NCBI GenBank assembly: GCA_035765775.1
Contig: DASTWV010000041.1
Span: 1 to 57,174, forward strand
DNA from: Actinomycetota bacterium
GTDB lineage: Bacteria > Actinomycetota > CADDZG01 > JAHWKV01 > JAOPZY01
DNA: 57,174 bases
Reading direction: 5' to 3'
Shown one piece after another: positions 44,680-51,856 of this stretch. The position numbers and the translations under genes were made by a program. Below the pieces are notes generated by a model. The model saw only the letters and a program-made list of their open reading frames with translations, ran no database searches and was not told the DNA's origin. How positions within the stretch are numbered: the stretch's first letter is position 1; the number at the start of each line of letters is the position of its first letter.

Positions 44680-44724
44680 TAGAGCCGGCCCGATCATGCT
44701 ACCCGCCGCACCCGCCGGCCCCGG

Positions 44725-45738
44725 TTACGCCCGGCGGGCGATCACCTCGGCTCCCAGCGGCGTACTGGCCACCACCTCCACCCGGTCGAAGGCGGGCTCC
44801 GCCCGGGCGGCGACCTCCTCGGCGTGCGCCTCGTCCCGGCACAGGCCCGCCAGGGTGGGCCCGCTGCCGCTCACCACCACCCGCAGGGCGCCAGCCGACC
44901 GGAGCCCCTCCGCCGGCCCCCGCAACCGGGGGGCCAGGTCGAACGCCGCCGCCTGCAGATCGTTGCGCAGCAACGGAGCCAAGGCCTTCGGGTGCCCGGC
45001 AGCGAGGGCCTCCACCAGCTTGTTCGGCCGGACTAGGCCCCCGGCGCCAACAGCGCCCCCCGCCCCATCCGCCGCGCCCACAGCGTCCTCCCCGACGCCG
45101 GGCTCCCCGGAGCTGGCGCCGCCCTCGACGGCCAGCTCGTCGAAGCGACGGTACACGTCCGGCGTCGCCAGGGGGAATGCCGAGATCCCCAGCACCCACC
45201 AGATCCGGTGCCGGCAGGGGAGCGGGCTGAGCCGCTCGCCCCGGCCCGTGCCCAGGGCCGAGCCGCCCCGCAGGCAGAACGCCACGTCGGAGCCGATCCG
45301 GCGGCACAGGGCCTCCAGCTGCCCCCGGGGGGTGCGGGACCCGTTGACCGCGTCGGCGCCCAGCAGGGCGGCGGCGGCGTCGGCGCTCCCCCCGGCCAGG
45401 CCGGCGGCCAGCGGGATCTGCTTCACGACACTCGCCGACAACGTCGGGCCGCGCAGCTCGGAGCGGTACAGGGCCAGTGCCGCGGCCACCAGGTCCGGAG
45501 CCTCGGGCAGCGGTCCCCGGAATGCCGGTCCGGCGGCGAAGGTCACAGACGGCTCCTCCGCCCGGGTGAGGGTCATGGTGTCCTCCAGGTCGAGGGACTG
45601 CAGCACGGTCACCACCTCGTGGTAGCCGTCCGGCCGCCGGGGTCCGACCGCCAGGAACAGGTTCAGCTTGGCCCGCGCCACCACCTCCACGCTCTGGGCG
45701 GGGGGATGCTCGACATCCAGGTCGGGAGCGACCCTCAC
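44725..45738 (-). CDS. ispE: 4-diphosphocytidyl-2-C-methyl-D-erythritol kinase
   Basis: A 337-residue GHMP kinase of the non-mevalonate isoprenoid pathway. The substrate motif AKLNLFLAVGPRRPDGYHE, the ATP loop PLAAGLAGGSADAAAALLG and the C-terminal VVSGSGPTLAGLC are complete. A low-complexity Gly/Ala/Glu insertion of about 35 residues (around residues 205-240, EGGASSGEPGVGEDAVGAAD and following) is not found in usual homologues. The GTG start lies within a 14-base tandem repeat that spans the end of rsmA. Confidence 0.93.
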   Translation of the reverse strand: MRVAPDLDVEHPPAQSVEVVARAKLNLFLAVGPRRPDGYHEVVTVLQSLDLEDTMTLTRAEEPSVTFAAGPAFRGPLPEAPDLVAAALALYRSELRGPTLSASVVKQIPLAAGLAGGSADAAAALLGADAVNGSRTPRGQLEALCRRIGSDVAFCLRGGSALGTGRGERLSPLPCRHRIWWVLGISAFPLATPDVYRRFDELAVEGGASSGEPGVGEDAVGAADGAGGAVGAGGLVRPNKLVEALAAGHPKALAPLLRNDLQAAAFDLAPRLRGPAEGLRSAGALRVVVSGSGPTLAGLCRDEAHAEEVAARAEPAFDRVEVVASTPLGAEVIARRA

Positions 45739-45775
45739 GGTGCGACCCTCACGGCGCGGCCCTCACGGTGCGCCC
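45731..45775. repeat. 14-base tandem repeat at the rsmA-ispE junction
   Basis: The unit ACCCTCACGGTGCG occurs as three nearly identical copies (45731-45744, 45745-45758, 45759-45772) and starts a fourth that contains the rsmA stop. On the minus strand every unit carries GTGAGGG, so each offers a GTGA stop/start overlap in a shifting frame. Only the last GTG (45738) leads into ispE. Confidence 0.85.
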
Positions 45776-45776
45776 C

Positions 45777-46622
45777 TCACGCCAGCGCCTGCGCCAGCGC
45801 CACGAAGGCCTCCAGGCTGAGCGTTTCGGCCCGGGCTCCGGGGTCGATCCCGGCCGCCACCAGCGCGGCCTCCACCGGCGGGACCGGCACCCCGAGCCCG
45901 GCGGACAACGCATTGCGCAGCATCTTTCGCCGCTGCCCGAATGCGGCGTGCACCACCCGCATCAGCTGCTCCGCGGGCACGCCAACGGGGCCGTGACGCA
46001 CCAGGCGCACCAGGACCGAGTCCACGTCGGGCGCGGGCCAGAACACCGAGGCGGGCACCCGTCCGACGACGCTCCCCGACGCGTGGGCGGCCACCAGCAC
46101 GCTCAGGGCGCCATAGGTTTTCGAGCCGGGCGCCGCCACGAGCCGCTGGCCCACCTCCCGCTGCACCATCACCAGGAGGTCCACCACCTCGGGCACCTCC
46201 TCCAGGAACCGGGTGATGAGCGGCGTGGCGATGTTGTAGGGCAGGTTGGCCACCAGCCGGTGCGGCCGTCCGGCAAGGAGGGGGGCGTAGTCCAGCGCCA
46301 GAGCGTCGCCCTCGACGATGGTGACGGTGGGCACCCCGCCCACCACCTCCCGGAGGGCAGCGATCACCCGCCGGTCGATCTCGACCGCCACCACCCGCTC
46401 GGCCTCGGCCGCCAGGGCCACGGTCAGCGACCCGGCTCCCGCCCCGACCTCCAGGACCGCATCGCCCGGCTCGAGTGCCGCCAGGCGCACGATGCGCCGG
46501 ATGGTGTTCGGATCGATCACAAAGTTCTGGCCCCGCGCCTGCGACGGCTTGAAGCCGTGGCGCCGGGCAAGATCCCGGATCTGGGTGGCGGTGAGCGCGG
46601 CGCTGAGCGAGCCGGTGTCCAT
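45777..46622 (-). CDS. rsmA: 16S rRNA dimethyladenosine transferase
   Basis: A 281-residue SAM-dependent methyltransferase that dimethylates the two adenines near the 3' end of 16S rRNA. The N-terminal SQARGQNFVID segment, the SAM loop EVGAGAGSLT, the acidic VAVEIDRR and the catalytic NLPYNIATPL are intact, and a C-terminal helical domain is present. It lies in the conserved order tatD, G5 protein, rsmA, ispE. Confidence 0.95.
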   Translation of the reverse strand: MDTGSLSAALTATQIRDLARRHGFKPSQARGQNFVIDPNTIRRIVRLAALEPGDAVLEVGAGAGSLTVALAAEAERVVAVEIDRRVIAALREVVGGVPTVTIVEGDALALDYAPLLAGRPHRLVANLPYNIATPLITRFLEEVPEVVDLLVMVQREVGQRLVAAPGSKTYGALSVLVAAHASGSVVGRVPASVFWPAPDVDSVLVRLVRHGPVGVPAEQLMRVVHAAFGQRRKMLRNALSAGLGVPVPPVEAALVAAGIDPGARAETLSLEAFVALAQALA

Positions 46623-46650
46623 GCCCGCCAGCGTAGTTCCCGGGGCTACC

Positions 46651-47646
46651 TCACCACTGCAGCTTCACGCTGATGACCCCCGAGCCCAGGGACGACAGGT
46701 GCGAGAAGGCGGTCGGGGACAGGTCGATCACCCGGCCCCCGCCGGTGGACGGCCCCCGGTCGCGGATCACGACGTTGATCGTCCGGCCGTTCGACACGTC
46801 GGTCACCTTGACCACCGTGCCGAAGGGCAGCGTCGGGCTGGCGGCGGAGAGGCCCGCGGTGGCGTACCAGCTCCCGGCTCCGGACTGCGACCCGCCGTGC
46901 GACACGAAGGTGGGCTGGCCCGACCCGACGAGCGTCACCGCATCCCGCTCCGGCACGATGATCTTGGTGGCCGACAAAACGTCGGACATCAGCCGCCCGT
47001 CCTGGTAGGTCTTGGTGTAGTCCTTCTCCGTGGTCCCGTTGACCCCGGTCGAGGCGGTCGCCGTCAGGCCCATCTCCACCGTGTTCGAGGACTTGGTCAC
47101 CTTCTTGTAGTGGATGGACACCACCGTCGACGTCACCGTCTGGGTCACCCGGTACACCCGGATGGTCGTGCCGCCGGTCAGCGGGGTGGCGGGCGCCGGG
47201 CTCACCTTGTCCAGGCTGCTCAGGTGGATGGCGGACCCCTGCAGCATCTGGCCGACGGTGCCCGCCGTGGTCGTGACCAGGTTGGTCTGCCCGTCGTGTA
47301 CGACCCATACCGTGACCGTCACCACCGGGGCCGGTGCCACCGGTGCGGCGGCGGGCGCCGCGGTCGTGGTGGTGGCCGGGCTGCCCGGGTCGGCAGGTGA
47401 GGCAGCGGCCTGGATTGCCGCCTGGCCAGCAGGCCCTCCCCCGGCGGCTGGGCCCGGTGCCGGGGCGCGCGCGGCTGCACCGACCGTGCCCTCTTCCCCG
47501 GTAAGGGCCATGGACGCCACGCTCGACGCCCCCCGAGTACGCGTGGCGTTCCTGTCGGCGAGGGTCGCCCTGCCGTCAGCGTGCAGGTACCCGGCGGTAC
47601 CGGCGGCGACGAGCAGGGTGAGCAGTAGCCGTACAGCTCCCCGCAC
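46651..47646 (-). CDS. G5-domain protein with 3D/RlpA-like barrel (YabE-like)
   Basis: A protein of about 331 residues. An N-terminal signal or anchor segment (VRLLLTLLVAAGTAGYL) and an Ala/Pro/Gly-rich stretch precede a DUF348 domain (VTVTVWVVHDGQTNLVTT), a G5 domain (about 190-265, ending in IIVPERDAVTLVGS) and a C-terminal double-psi barrel (GSWYATAG ... LPFGTVVKVTD ... RDRGP ... IDLSPTAFSHLSSLGSG). The slot is that of rpfB in Mycobacterium, but the lysozyme-like Rpf domain is replaced by the barrel, as in Bacillus YabE. It is probably a cell-wall-acting secreted protein. The start is uncertain: GTG 47646 is used, and a TTG 15 codons upstream is possible. Confidence 0.85.
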   Translation of the reverse strand: MRGAVRLLLTLLVAAGTAGYLHADGRATLADRNATRTRGASSVASMALTGEEGTVGAAARAPAPGPAAGGGPAGQAAIQAAASPADPGSPATTTTAAPAAAPVAPAPVVTVTVWVVHDGQTNLVTTTAGTVGQMLQGSAIHLSSLDKVSPAPATPLTGGTTIRVYRVTQTVTSTVVSIHYKKVTKSSNTVEMGLTATASTGVNGTTEKDYTKTYQDGRLMSDVLSATKIIVPERDAVTLVGSGQPTFVSHGGSQSGAGSWYATAGLSAASPTLPFGTVVKVTDVSNGRTINVVIRDRGPSTGGGRVIDLSPTAFSHLSSLGSGVISVKLQW

Positions 47647-47739
47647 GCCGGCACCGTACCAATGGCCACATTGGGAAATCAACCCAGCCAAAGGGCGGCA
47701 AGAGGCCGAAGGCTGCGACGGTGAGGAGGGTGCGAAGGT

Positions 47740-48546
47740 CTAGTTGCCGAGCAGATCGGAAGGCAGGCCAAAGGCGGCGATGGTGTTGGCCATCGAAGCC
47801 TGGGCCACCTGCTCCGGCGGCACACCGACCGCCGCCGCGACCGCCTCGCCCACCGCCACCACCCACGCCGGCTCGTTCGGTTTGCCGCGGTGCGGCACGG
47901 GCGCCAGGTACGGGGAATCGGTTTCCACCAGCACCCGGTCGAGCGGGACCACCGCTGCCGCCTCCCGCAGCAAGCCGGCATTCTTGTACGACACGTTACC
48001 GGCGAACGAGATGTAGCCCCCCAGCGCCAGCCCCCGCTCGGCGTCCGCCGGGCCCCCGGAGAAGCAGTGGAAGATCAGGCGCTCAGGCGGCCCGACCTCC
48101 TCCAGCGTGGCAAACAACTCGTCGTGTGCGTCCCGCATGTGGATGACCACCGCGGCGCCCAGATCCCTCGCCAGCGCCAGCTGGCGGCGGAAGGCATCCC
48201 GCTGGGCATCCCGGGGCGAGAGGTCCCGGAAGAAGTCGAGGCCGATCTCGCCGATGGCCACCACCCGGGGCTGCGCCGCCAGCCCGGCAAGGGCGGCCAG
48301 GGTGTCCCCGTCCAGGGTGGTGGCGTCGTGCGGGTGCACGCCGACGGCCGCCCACACTGCCGGGTTCGCCGCCGCGATTGCTGCTGCCTCCCGGCTGGAC
48401 GCCAGGTCGGTGCCGATGGTCACCATCGCCACCACGCCGGCCTCGCCGGCCCGCGCCACGGTTGCCGCCACCGGCCCCTCGATCGAGTCGAGGTGGCAGT
48501 GGGCGTCGATCCACGCCGTCCCCACCGGCGCACCGCCTCCAGCCAC
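47740..48546 (-). CDS. tatD: TatD-family metal-dependent deoxyribonuclease
   Basis: A 268-residue TIM-barrel hydrolase. Metal ligands are visible in IDAHCHLDS (HxH), GEIGLDFFRD (Glu), VIHMRDAH (His), IFHCFSGG (His) and ETDSPYLAP (Asp). Family members are 3'-5' exonucleases on DNA. The GTG at 48546, two bases after the metG stop with GGAG seven bases upstream, is preferred; a GTG seven codons later with GGAGG upstream is also plausible. It is coupled to metG as in many Gram-positive bacteria. Confidence 0.92.
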   Translation of the reverse strand: MAGGGAPVGTAWIDAHCHLDSIEGPVAATVARAGEAGVVAMVTIGTDLASSREAAAIAAANPAVWAAVGVHPHDATTLDGDTLAALAGLAAQPRVVAIGEIGLDFFRDLSPRDAQRDAFRRQLALARDLGAAVVIHMRDAHDELFATLEEVGPPERLIFHCFSGGPADAERGLALGGYISFAGNVSYKNAGLLREAAAVVPLDRVLVETDSPYLAPVPHRGKPNEPAWVVAVGEAVAAAVGVPPEQVAQASMANTIAAFGLPSDLLGN

Positions 48547-48547
48547 C

Positions 48548-50107
48548 TCAGGGCTCCGCCGGCGTCTCGGCCTCGACCGTGGCCTCGACCCGTGGGAAGA
48601 TCCCCGCCCCCCGGTGGACGGTCGTTCCCGGGGCCAGATCGGCCCACAGCAGCGCTTCGGCCAGCGGGCGTTCCTCCGGGCCGAGGCCGAGCTGCTCGCG
48701 GATCCGCCGGCAGGCCGCCGGCATGGCGGCGGCGAACAGCACCGAGCACCACCGGATCGACTCGCACACCGAGTACAGCACCGTGGCGAGCCGTTCCCGC
48801 TGCTCGGGCTCCTTGGCCAGCTTCCAGGGGGCTTCGGCGTTGATGAAGAGGTTGGTCGCCCGCACCAGACCCATGGCCGACTCCAGGGCCCCGCCGAGGT
48901 CCAGCGCATCGACCCCGGCTGCCATCCCGTCGGCGGCGGTCTGGGCCGCGGCGGCGAGGTCGGCGTCGGCATCCCGCGCCGGCCCCGGGGAGGGGACGGC
49001 ACCGTCGAAGTAGTTGGTCACCATCGCCAGCGCCCGGCTCACGAGGTTGCCGAGGTCGTTGGCCAGGTCGGCGTTGTAGCGCGCCACCATTGCTTCCCAC
49101 GAGAACGCCCCGTCCTGGCCGAAGGTCCCCTCCCGCAGGAAGTGGTAGCGGTACCCGTCGGCGCCGAAGGTGTCGATGAGGGTGTGGGGCGAGATCCCGG
49201 TCAGGTTGGTCTTCGACATCTTCTTGCCCCCGACCGTCAGGTAGCCGTGGGCGAAGACGTGGCGGGGCAGCGGGAGGCCCGCCGCCATCAGCAGAGCGGG
49301 CCAGATCACCGCGTGGTGGCGCAGGATGTCCTTGCCGATGAAGTGGTAGTCGGCCGGCCAGCACGCCTCGAACCTGGCTTCGTCCGAGCCGTAGCCCACT
49401 GCGGTGATGTAGTTCTGCAGCGCGTCCACCCACACGTACATGACGTGCGCCGGGTCCCACGGGATGGGGATGCCCCACGAGAACGACGTCCGGCTCATCG
49501 ACAGGTCCTGCAGCCCGCCCCGCACCAGCGACACGACCTCGTTGCGCCGGCTCTCGAGGGCGACAAAATCGGGCTGCGCCTCGTAGAGCGCCAGCAGCCG
49601 GTCGGCGTAGGCCGACAGCCGGAAGAAGTAGTTCTCCTCCTTCAGCATCTCGACCGGGCGCTCGTGGATCGGGCAGCACCCATCGACGATTTCCGACGGC
49701 TGGTAATAGGTTTCGCACGCGACGCAGTACGGGCCCTCATAGGTGCCGAGGTACACGTCCCCCTGGTCGTAGAGCTGCTGGGCCAGGCGCTGCACCGGCT
49801 CGATGTGGCGCGCCTCGGTGGTGCGGATGAAGTCGTCGTAGGAGATCTCCAGGCGGCTCCAGACCTCTCGCCAGCGGGGCACGACCTGGTCGGCCCAGGC
49901 CTGCGGCTCGATCCCCCTGGCCGCCGCAGCCTGGGCCACCTTCTCGCCGTGCTCGTCCGTGCCGGTCAGGAAGTGGACTCGCTCGCCCCGCATGCGGTGC
50001 GTCCGCGCGATGAAGTCGGCAGCCACGGTGGTGTAGGCGTGCCCGATATGGGGAACATCATTGACGTAGTAGATCGGGGTTGTGAGGTAGAACGTGTTCT
50101 TAGGCAT
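48548..50107 (-). CDS. metG: methionyl-tRNA synthetase
   Basis: A 519-residue class I synthetase. The HIGH motif is PHIGHAY and the KMSKS motif is KKMSKTNLTG; a zinc-type knuckle region (CVACETYYQPSEIVDGCCPIH in outline) lies between. There is no C-terminal tRNA-binding EMAP domain, as in the short actinobacterial form. The ATG at 50107 begins exactly at the family start (MPKNTFYLTTPIYYVN). It is divergent from the AbrB-like gene. Confidence 0.96.
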   Translation of the reverse strand: MPKNTFYLTTPIYYVNDVPHIGHAYTTVAADFIARTHRMRGERVHFLTGTDEHGEKVAQAAAARGIEPQAWADQVVPRWREVWSRLEISYDDFIRTTEARHIEPVQRLAQQLYDQGDVYLGTYEGPYCVACETYYQPSEIVDGCCPIHERPVEMLKEENYFFRLSAYADRLLALYEAQPDFVALESRRNEVVSLVRGGLQDLSMSRTSFSWGIPIPWDPAHVMYVWVDALQNYITAVGYGSDEARFEACWPADYHFIGKDILRHHAVIWPALLMAAGLPLPRHVFAHGYLTVGGKKMSKTNLTGISPHTLIDTFGADGYRYHFLREGTFGQDGAFSWEAMVARYNADLANDLGNLVSRALAMVTNYFDGAVPSPGPARDADADLAAAAQTAADGMAAGVDALDLGGALESAMGLVRATNLFINAEAPWKLAKEPEQRERLATVLYSVCESIRWCSVLFAAAMPAACRRIREQLGLGPEERPLAEALLWADLAPGTTVHRGAGIFPRVEATVEAETPAEP

Positions 50108-50198
50108 GGGCGCGGTCCTCGTTCCTCCCGCCGGAGCCGGGGCGCCTTCCAAGGGCCTGAAGAGGGCTCTAGGAAGGTCCAAAGGCGGGGATCAGCGA

Positions 50199-50211
50199 TA
50201 TTATCGGTCAA
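50199..50211. promoter_or_regulatory. divergent promoter elements between metG and the AbrB-like gene
   Basis: TATTAT (50199-50204, plus strand) is suitably placed as the -10 box of the AbrB-like gene, and TTGACC (50206-50211, minus strand) resembles a -35 box toward metG, although no matching -10 was found 17 bases further. The AbrB-like protein may control this region. Confidence 0.35.
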
Positions 50212-50233
50212 TCCAGATGGGCGGCGGGGCAGG

Positions 50234-50524
50234 ATGAGAAGTACAGGGATGGCTCGCAAAGTCGACGAGCTCGGCCGGGTGGTACTCCCCTCCGAGATCC
50301 GGAAGTCCTTCGGGATCCGGGAGGGCGACTACCTCGATATCTCGGTGGACAGCGACCGGATCATCCTGGCCAAGCGCCAGACCACCTGCGTGTTCTGCCA
50401 CTCCTCCGAGGACCTCAAGGAGTTCCGGGACCGGATGGTGTGCGCCTCCTGCATCGGCGAGCTCTCAGGCAGCTCCGACGACGGGGCGGCCTCCTGGGAC
50501 CTGTTCGCCGAGCCCGACGCCTGA
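50234..50524 (+). CDS. AbrB/SpoVT-type transcription regulator with zinc-ribbon-like tail
   Basis: A 96-residue protein. The N-terminal swapped-hairpin AbrB domain is unmistakable (MRSTGMARKVDELGRVVLPS, aligned with the start of AbrB itself), which supports the ATG at 50234 rather than the Met five codons later. The tail has two CxxC pairs (Cys52/Cys55 and Cys70/Cys73) that could bind zinc. In Bacillus an abrB gene lies next to metS, so the position next to metG is conserved. Targets are unknown. Confidence 0.9.
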   Translation: MRSTGMARKVDELGRVVLPSEIRKSFGIREGDYLDISVDSDRIILAKRQTTCVFCHSSEDLKEFRDRMVCASCIGELSGSSDDGAASWDLFAEPDA

Positions 50525-50554
50525 CCGAAGCAGACCCACCGGCGCAGCCCCGGA

Positions 50555-50603
50555 GTTCTGGGGAAATTTTTCCGTCAAAAACACGGCAAAGAGTCCCCAG
50601 AAC
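50555..50603. terminator. 10-base inverted repeat after the AbrB-like gene
   Basis: GTTCTGGGGA (50555-50564) and TCCCCAGAAC (50594-50603) are perfect arms around a 29-base A/T-rich loop containing a smaller CCGT/ACGG stem. It lies between the convergent AbrB-like and rsmI genes and could terminate both, or be a binding site. Confidence 0.5.
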
Positions 50604-50640
50604 CTCGCCGGCCGTTTAGTCCCCGACGCTAGCCCCCGGC

Positions 50641-51465
50641 TCACCCCTCCTCCAGCAGGCCCTCGTACACCGCCCGCCGGGGCACGCCGTGCTGCGCCGC
50701 CGCCTGCGCCGCCGCCCCGGACTTCGGCGACCCCGCCGCCACCAGCTCCCGGGCGAGGGCCACCGCCTCCTCCAGCGCCCCGGGGGCCTGCGGCGCACCC
50801 TCCACCACCAGCGCCACCTCGCCCCGGAGCTCCTCGCCCGCGACCCCGGCGGCCAGTTCGGGCAGCGGTGCCCGCCGGACCTCCTCGTGCAGCTTGGTGA
50901 GTTCCCGGGCCAGCGCAGCCCGCCGGGGGCCGAGGACGTCCGCCATTGCCGCCAGCGTGCCCGCCACCCGGCTCGGGGCCTCGAAGAAGACCAGGGTCCG
51001 GTCGTCGGCGGCCAGCGCCTCCAGGCGCCGCCGACGCTCCCCGGGCTTGCGGGGGAGGAAGCCCTCGAAGGCGAAGCGGGCGGTGGGGAGCCCGGAGGCG
51101 ACCAGGGCCGCCAGCACGGCCGAGGGGCCGGGCACCACCTCGACCGCGATGCCCGCCGCCAGGGCCCCGGTGATCAGGTGGTAGCCCGGGTCGGAGACCG
51201 CCGGAGTGCCGGCGTCGGTCACCAGGGCCACGTGCTCGCCCCGCTCCAGCCGGCCCAGCAGCTCCTTGGTGCGGGCCGGCTCATTGGCGTCGTGGTAGGA
51301 GACCATGCGGGCGTGCAGCCCGTGGGCGGACAGCAGTTTCGCCGTCCGCCGGGTGTCCTCGGCGGCCACGACGTCCGCCTCGCCCAGCACCCGCAGCAGC
51401 CGGAGGGACACGTCCTCCAGGTTGCCGATCGGCGTGGCGCACACCGACAGCCGCCCGGTCCCCAC
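50641..51465 (-). CDS. rsmI: 16S rRNA (cytidine-2'-O)-methyltransferase
   Basis: A 274-residue tetrapyrrole-methylase-fold enzyme that modifies 16S rRNA. The N-terminal LSVCATPIGNLEDVSLRLL, AEDTRRTAKLL, the VTDAGTPAVSDPG loop and VEVVPGPSAVLAALVASGLP are diagnostic. The GTG at 51465 lies five bases after the DUF192 stop. The C-terminal region ends in a predicted helix pair typical of RsmI. The pmt-rsmI neighbourhood is conserved in actinobacteria. Confidence 0.94.
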   Translation of the reverse strand: MGTGRLSVCATPIGNLEDVSLRLLRVLGEADVVAAEDTRRTAKLLSAHGLHARMVSYHDANEPARTKELLGRLERGEHVALVTDAGTPAVSDPGYHLITGALAAGIAVEVVPGPSAVLAALVASGLPTARFAFEGFLPRKPGERRRRLEALAADDRTLVFFEAPSRVAGTLAAMADVLGPRRAALARELTKLHEEVRRAPLPELAAGVAGEELRGEVALVVEGAPQAPGALEEAVALARELVAAGSPKSGAAAQAAAQHGVPRRAVYEGLLEEG

Positions 51466-51470
51466 CGCCG

Positions 51471-51806
51471 CTACGAGACCCGCTGCAGCGTGGTGCCCGC
51501 CACGATGCCCAGGCGGGCGGCCTCGCCCTCGGCCAGCTCCAGGATCCACTTCGCCTTGAGCACCAGGGGCCCGATGCGCCCGGGCGCCATGGTGGCCACC
51601 CGGATGACCAGGTTCCTGGCCGACAGGTACACGACGTCGATCGTGAAGTGCATGCCCACGGTATGGACTTCCTTCGCCCGCAGCAGCATCCCGGTGGCGG
51701 GCGGCAGCCCGCGCTGGCCGAGGAGGCCCTGGAGGCTGGAGAGCCCCCTTGCCTCGATGAGGCGGATGACCACGGTGTCGGGTCGCTCGGGATCGATGAG
51801 AGGCAT
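51471..51806 (-). CDS. DUF192 family protein
   Basis: A 111-residue single-domain protein with the DUF192 pattern: RGLSSLQGLLGQRGLPPATGMLL, VHTVGMHFTIDVVYLS, ATMAPGRIGPLVLKAK and a final LELAEGEAARLGIVAGTTL. The family has no established function. No signal peptide is seen, although many DUF192 proteins are exported. It is near-leaderless: a TATAGA box ends nine bases before the ATG. It is coupled to rsmI downstream. Confidence 0.85.
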   Translation of the reverse strand: MPLIDPERPDTVVIRLIEARGLSSLQGLLGQRGLPPATGMLLRAKEVHTVGMHFTIDVVYLSARNLVIRVATMAPGRIGPLVLKAKWILELAEGEAARLGIVAGTTLQRVS

Positions 51807-51815
51807 GGGAGGCTG

Positions 51816-51856
51816 TCTATACTGCCCGAGGGCGGTCATGCACGCAGGTGTGCATG
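51816..51856. promoter_or_regulatory. overlapping divergent -10 boxes and a 7-6-7 dyad
   Basis: TATACT (51818-51823, plus) and TATAGA (51816-51821, minus) overlap, serving the mannosyltransferase gene and DUF192. Next to them CATGCAC-N6-GTGCATG (51837-51856) is a perfect dyad that covers the mannosyltransferase start region and looks like an operator. Confidence 0.5.

Noticed and set aside
45750-45780. Alternative upstream GTG starts for ispE in the tandem repeats
   Set aside because: The in-frame GTG at 45780 meets a TGA five codons later; the other copies are out of frame.
46651-47646. RpfB resuscitation-promoting factor
   Set aside because: Gene position and G5 domain fit, but the lysozyme-like Rpf domain is missing and replaced by a 3D/RlpA-like barrel.
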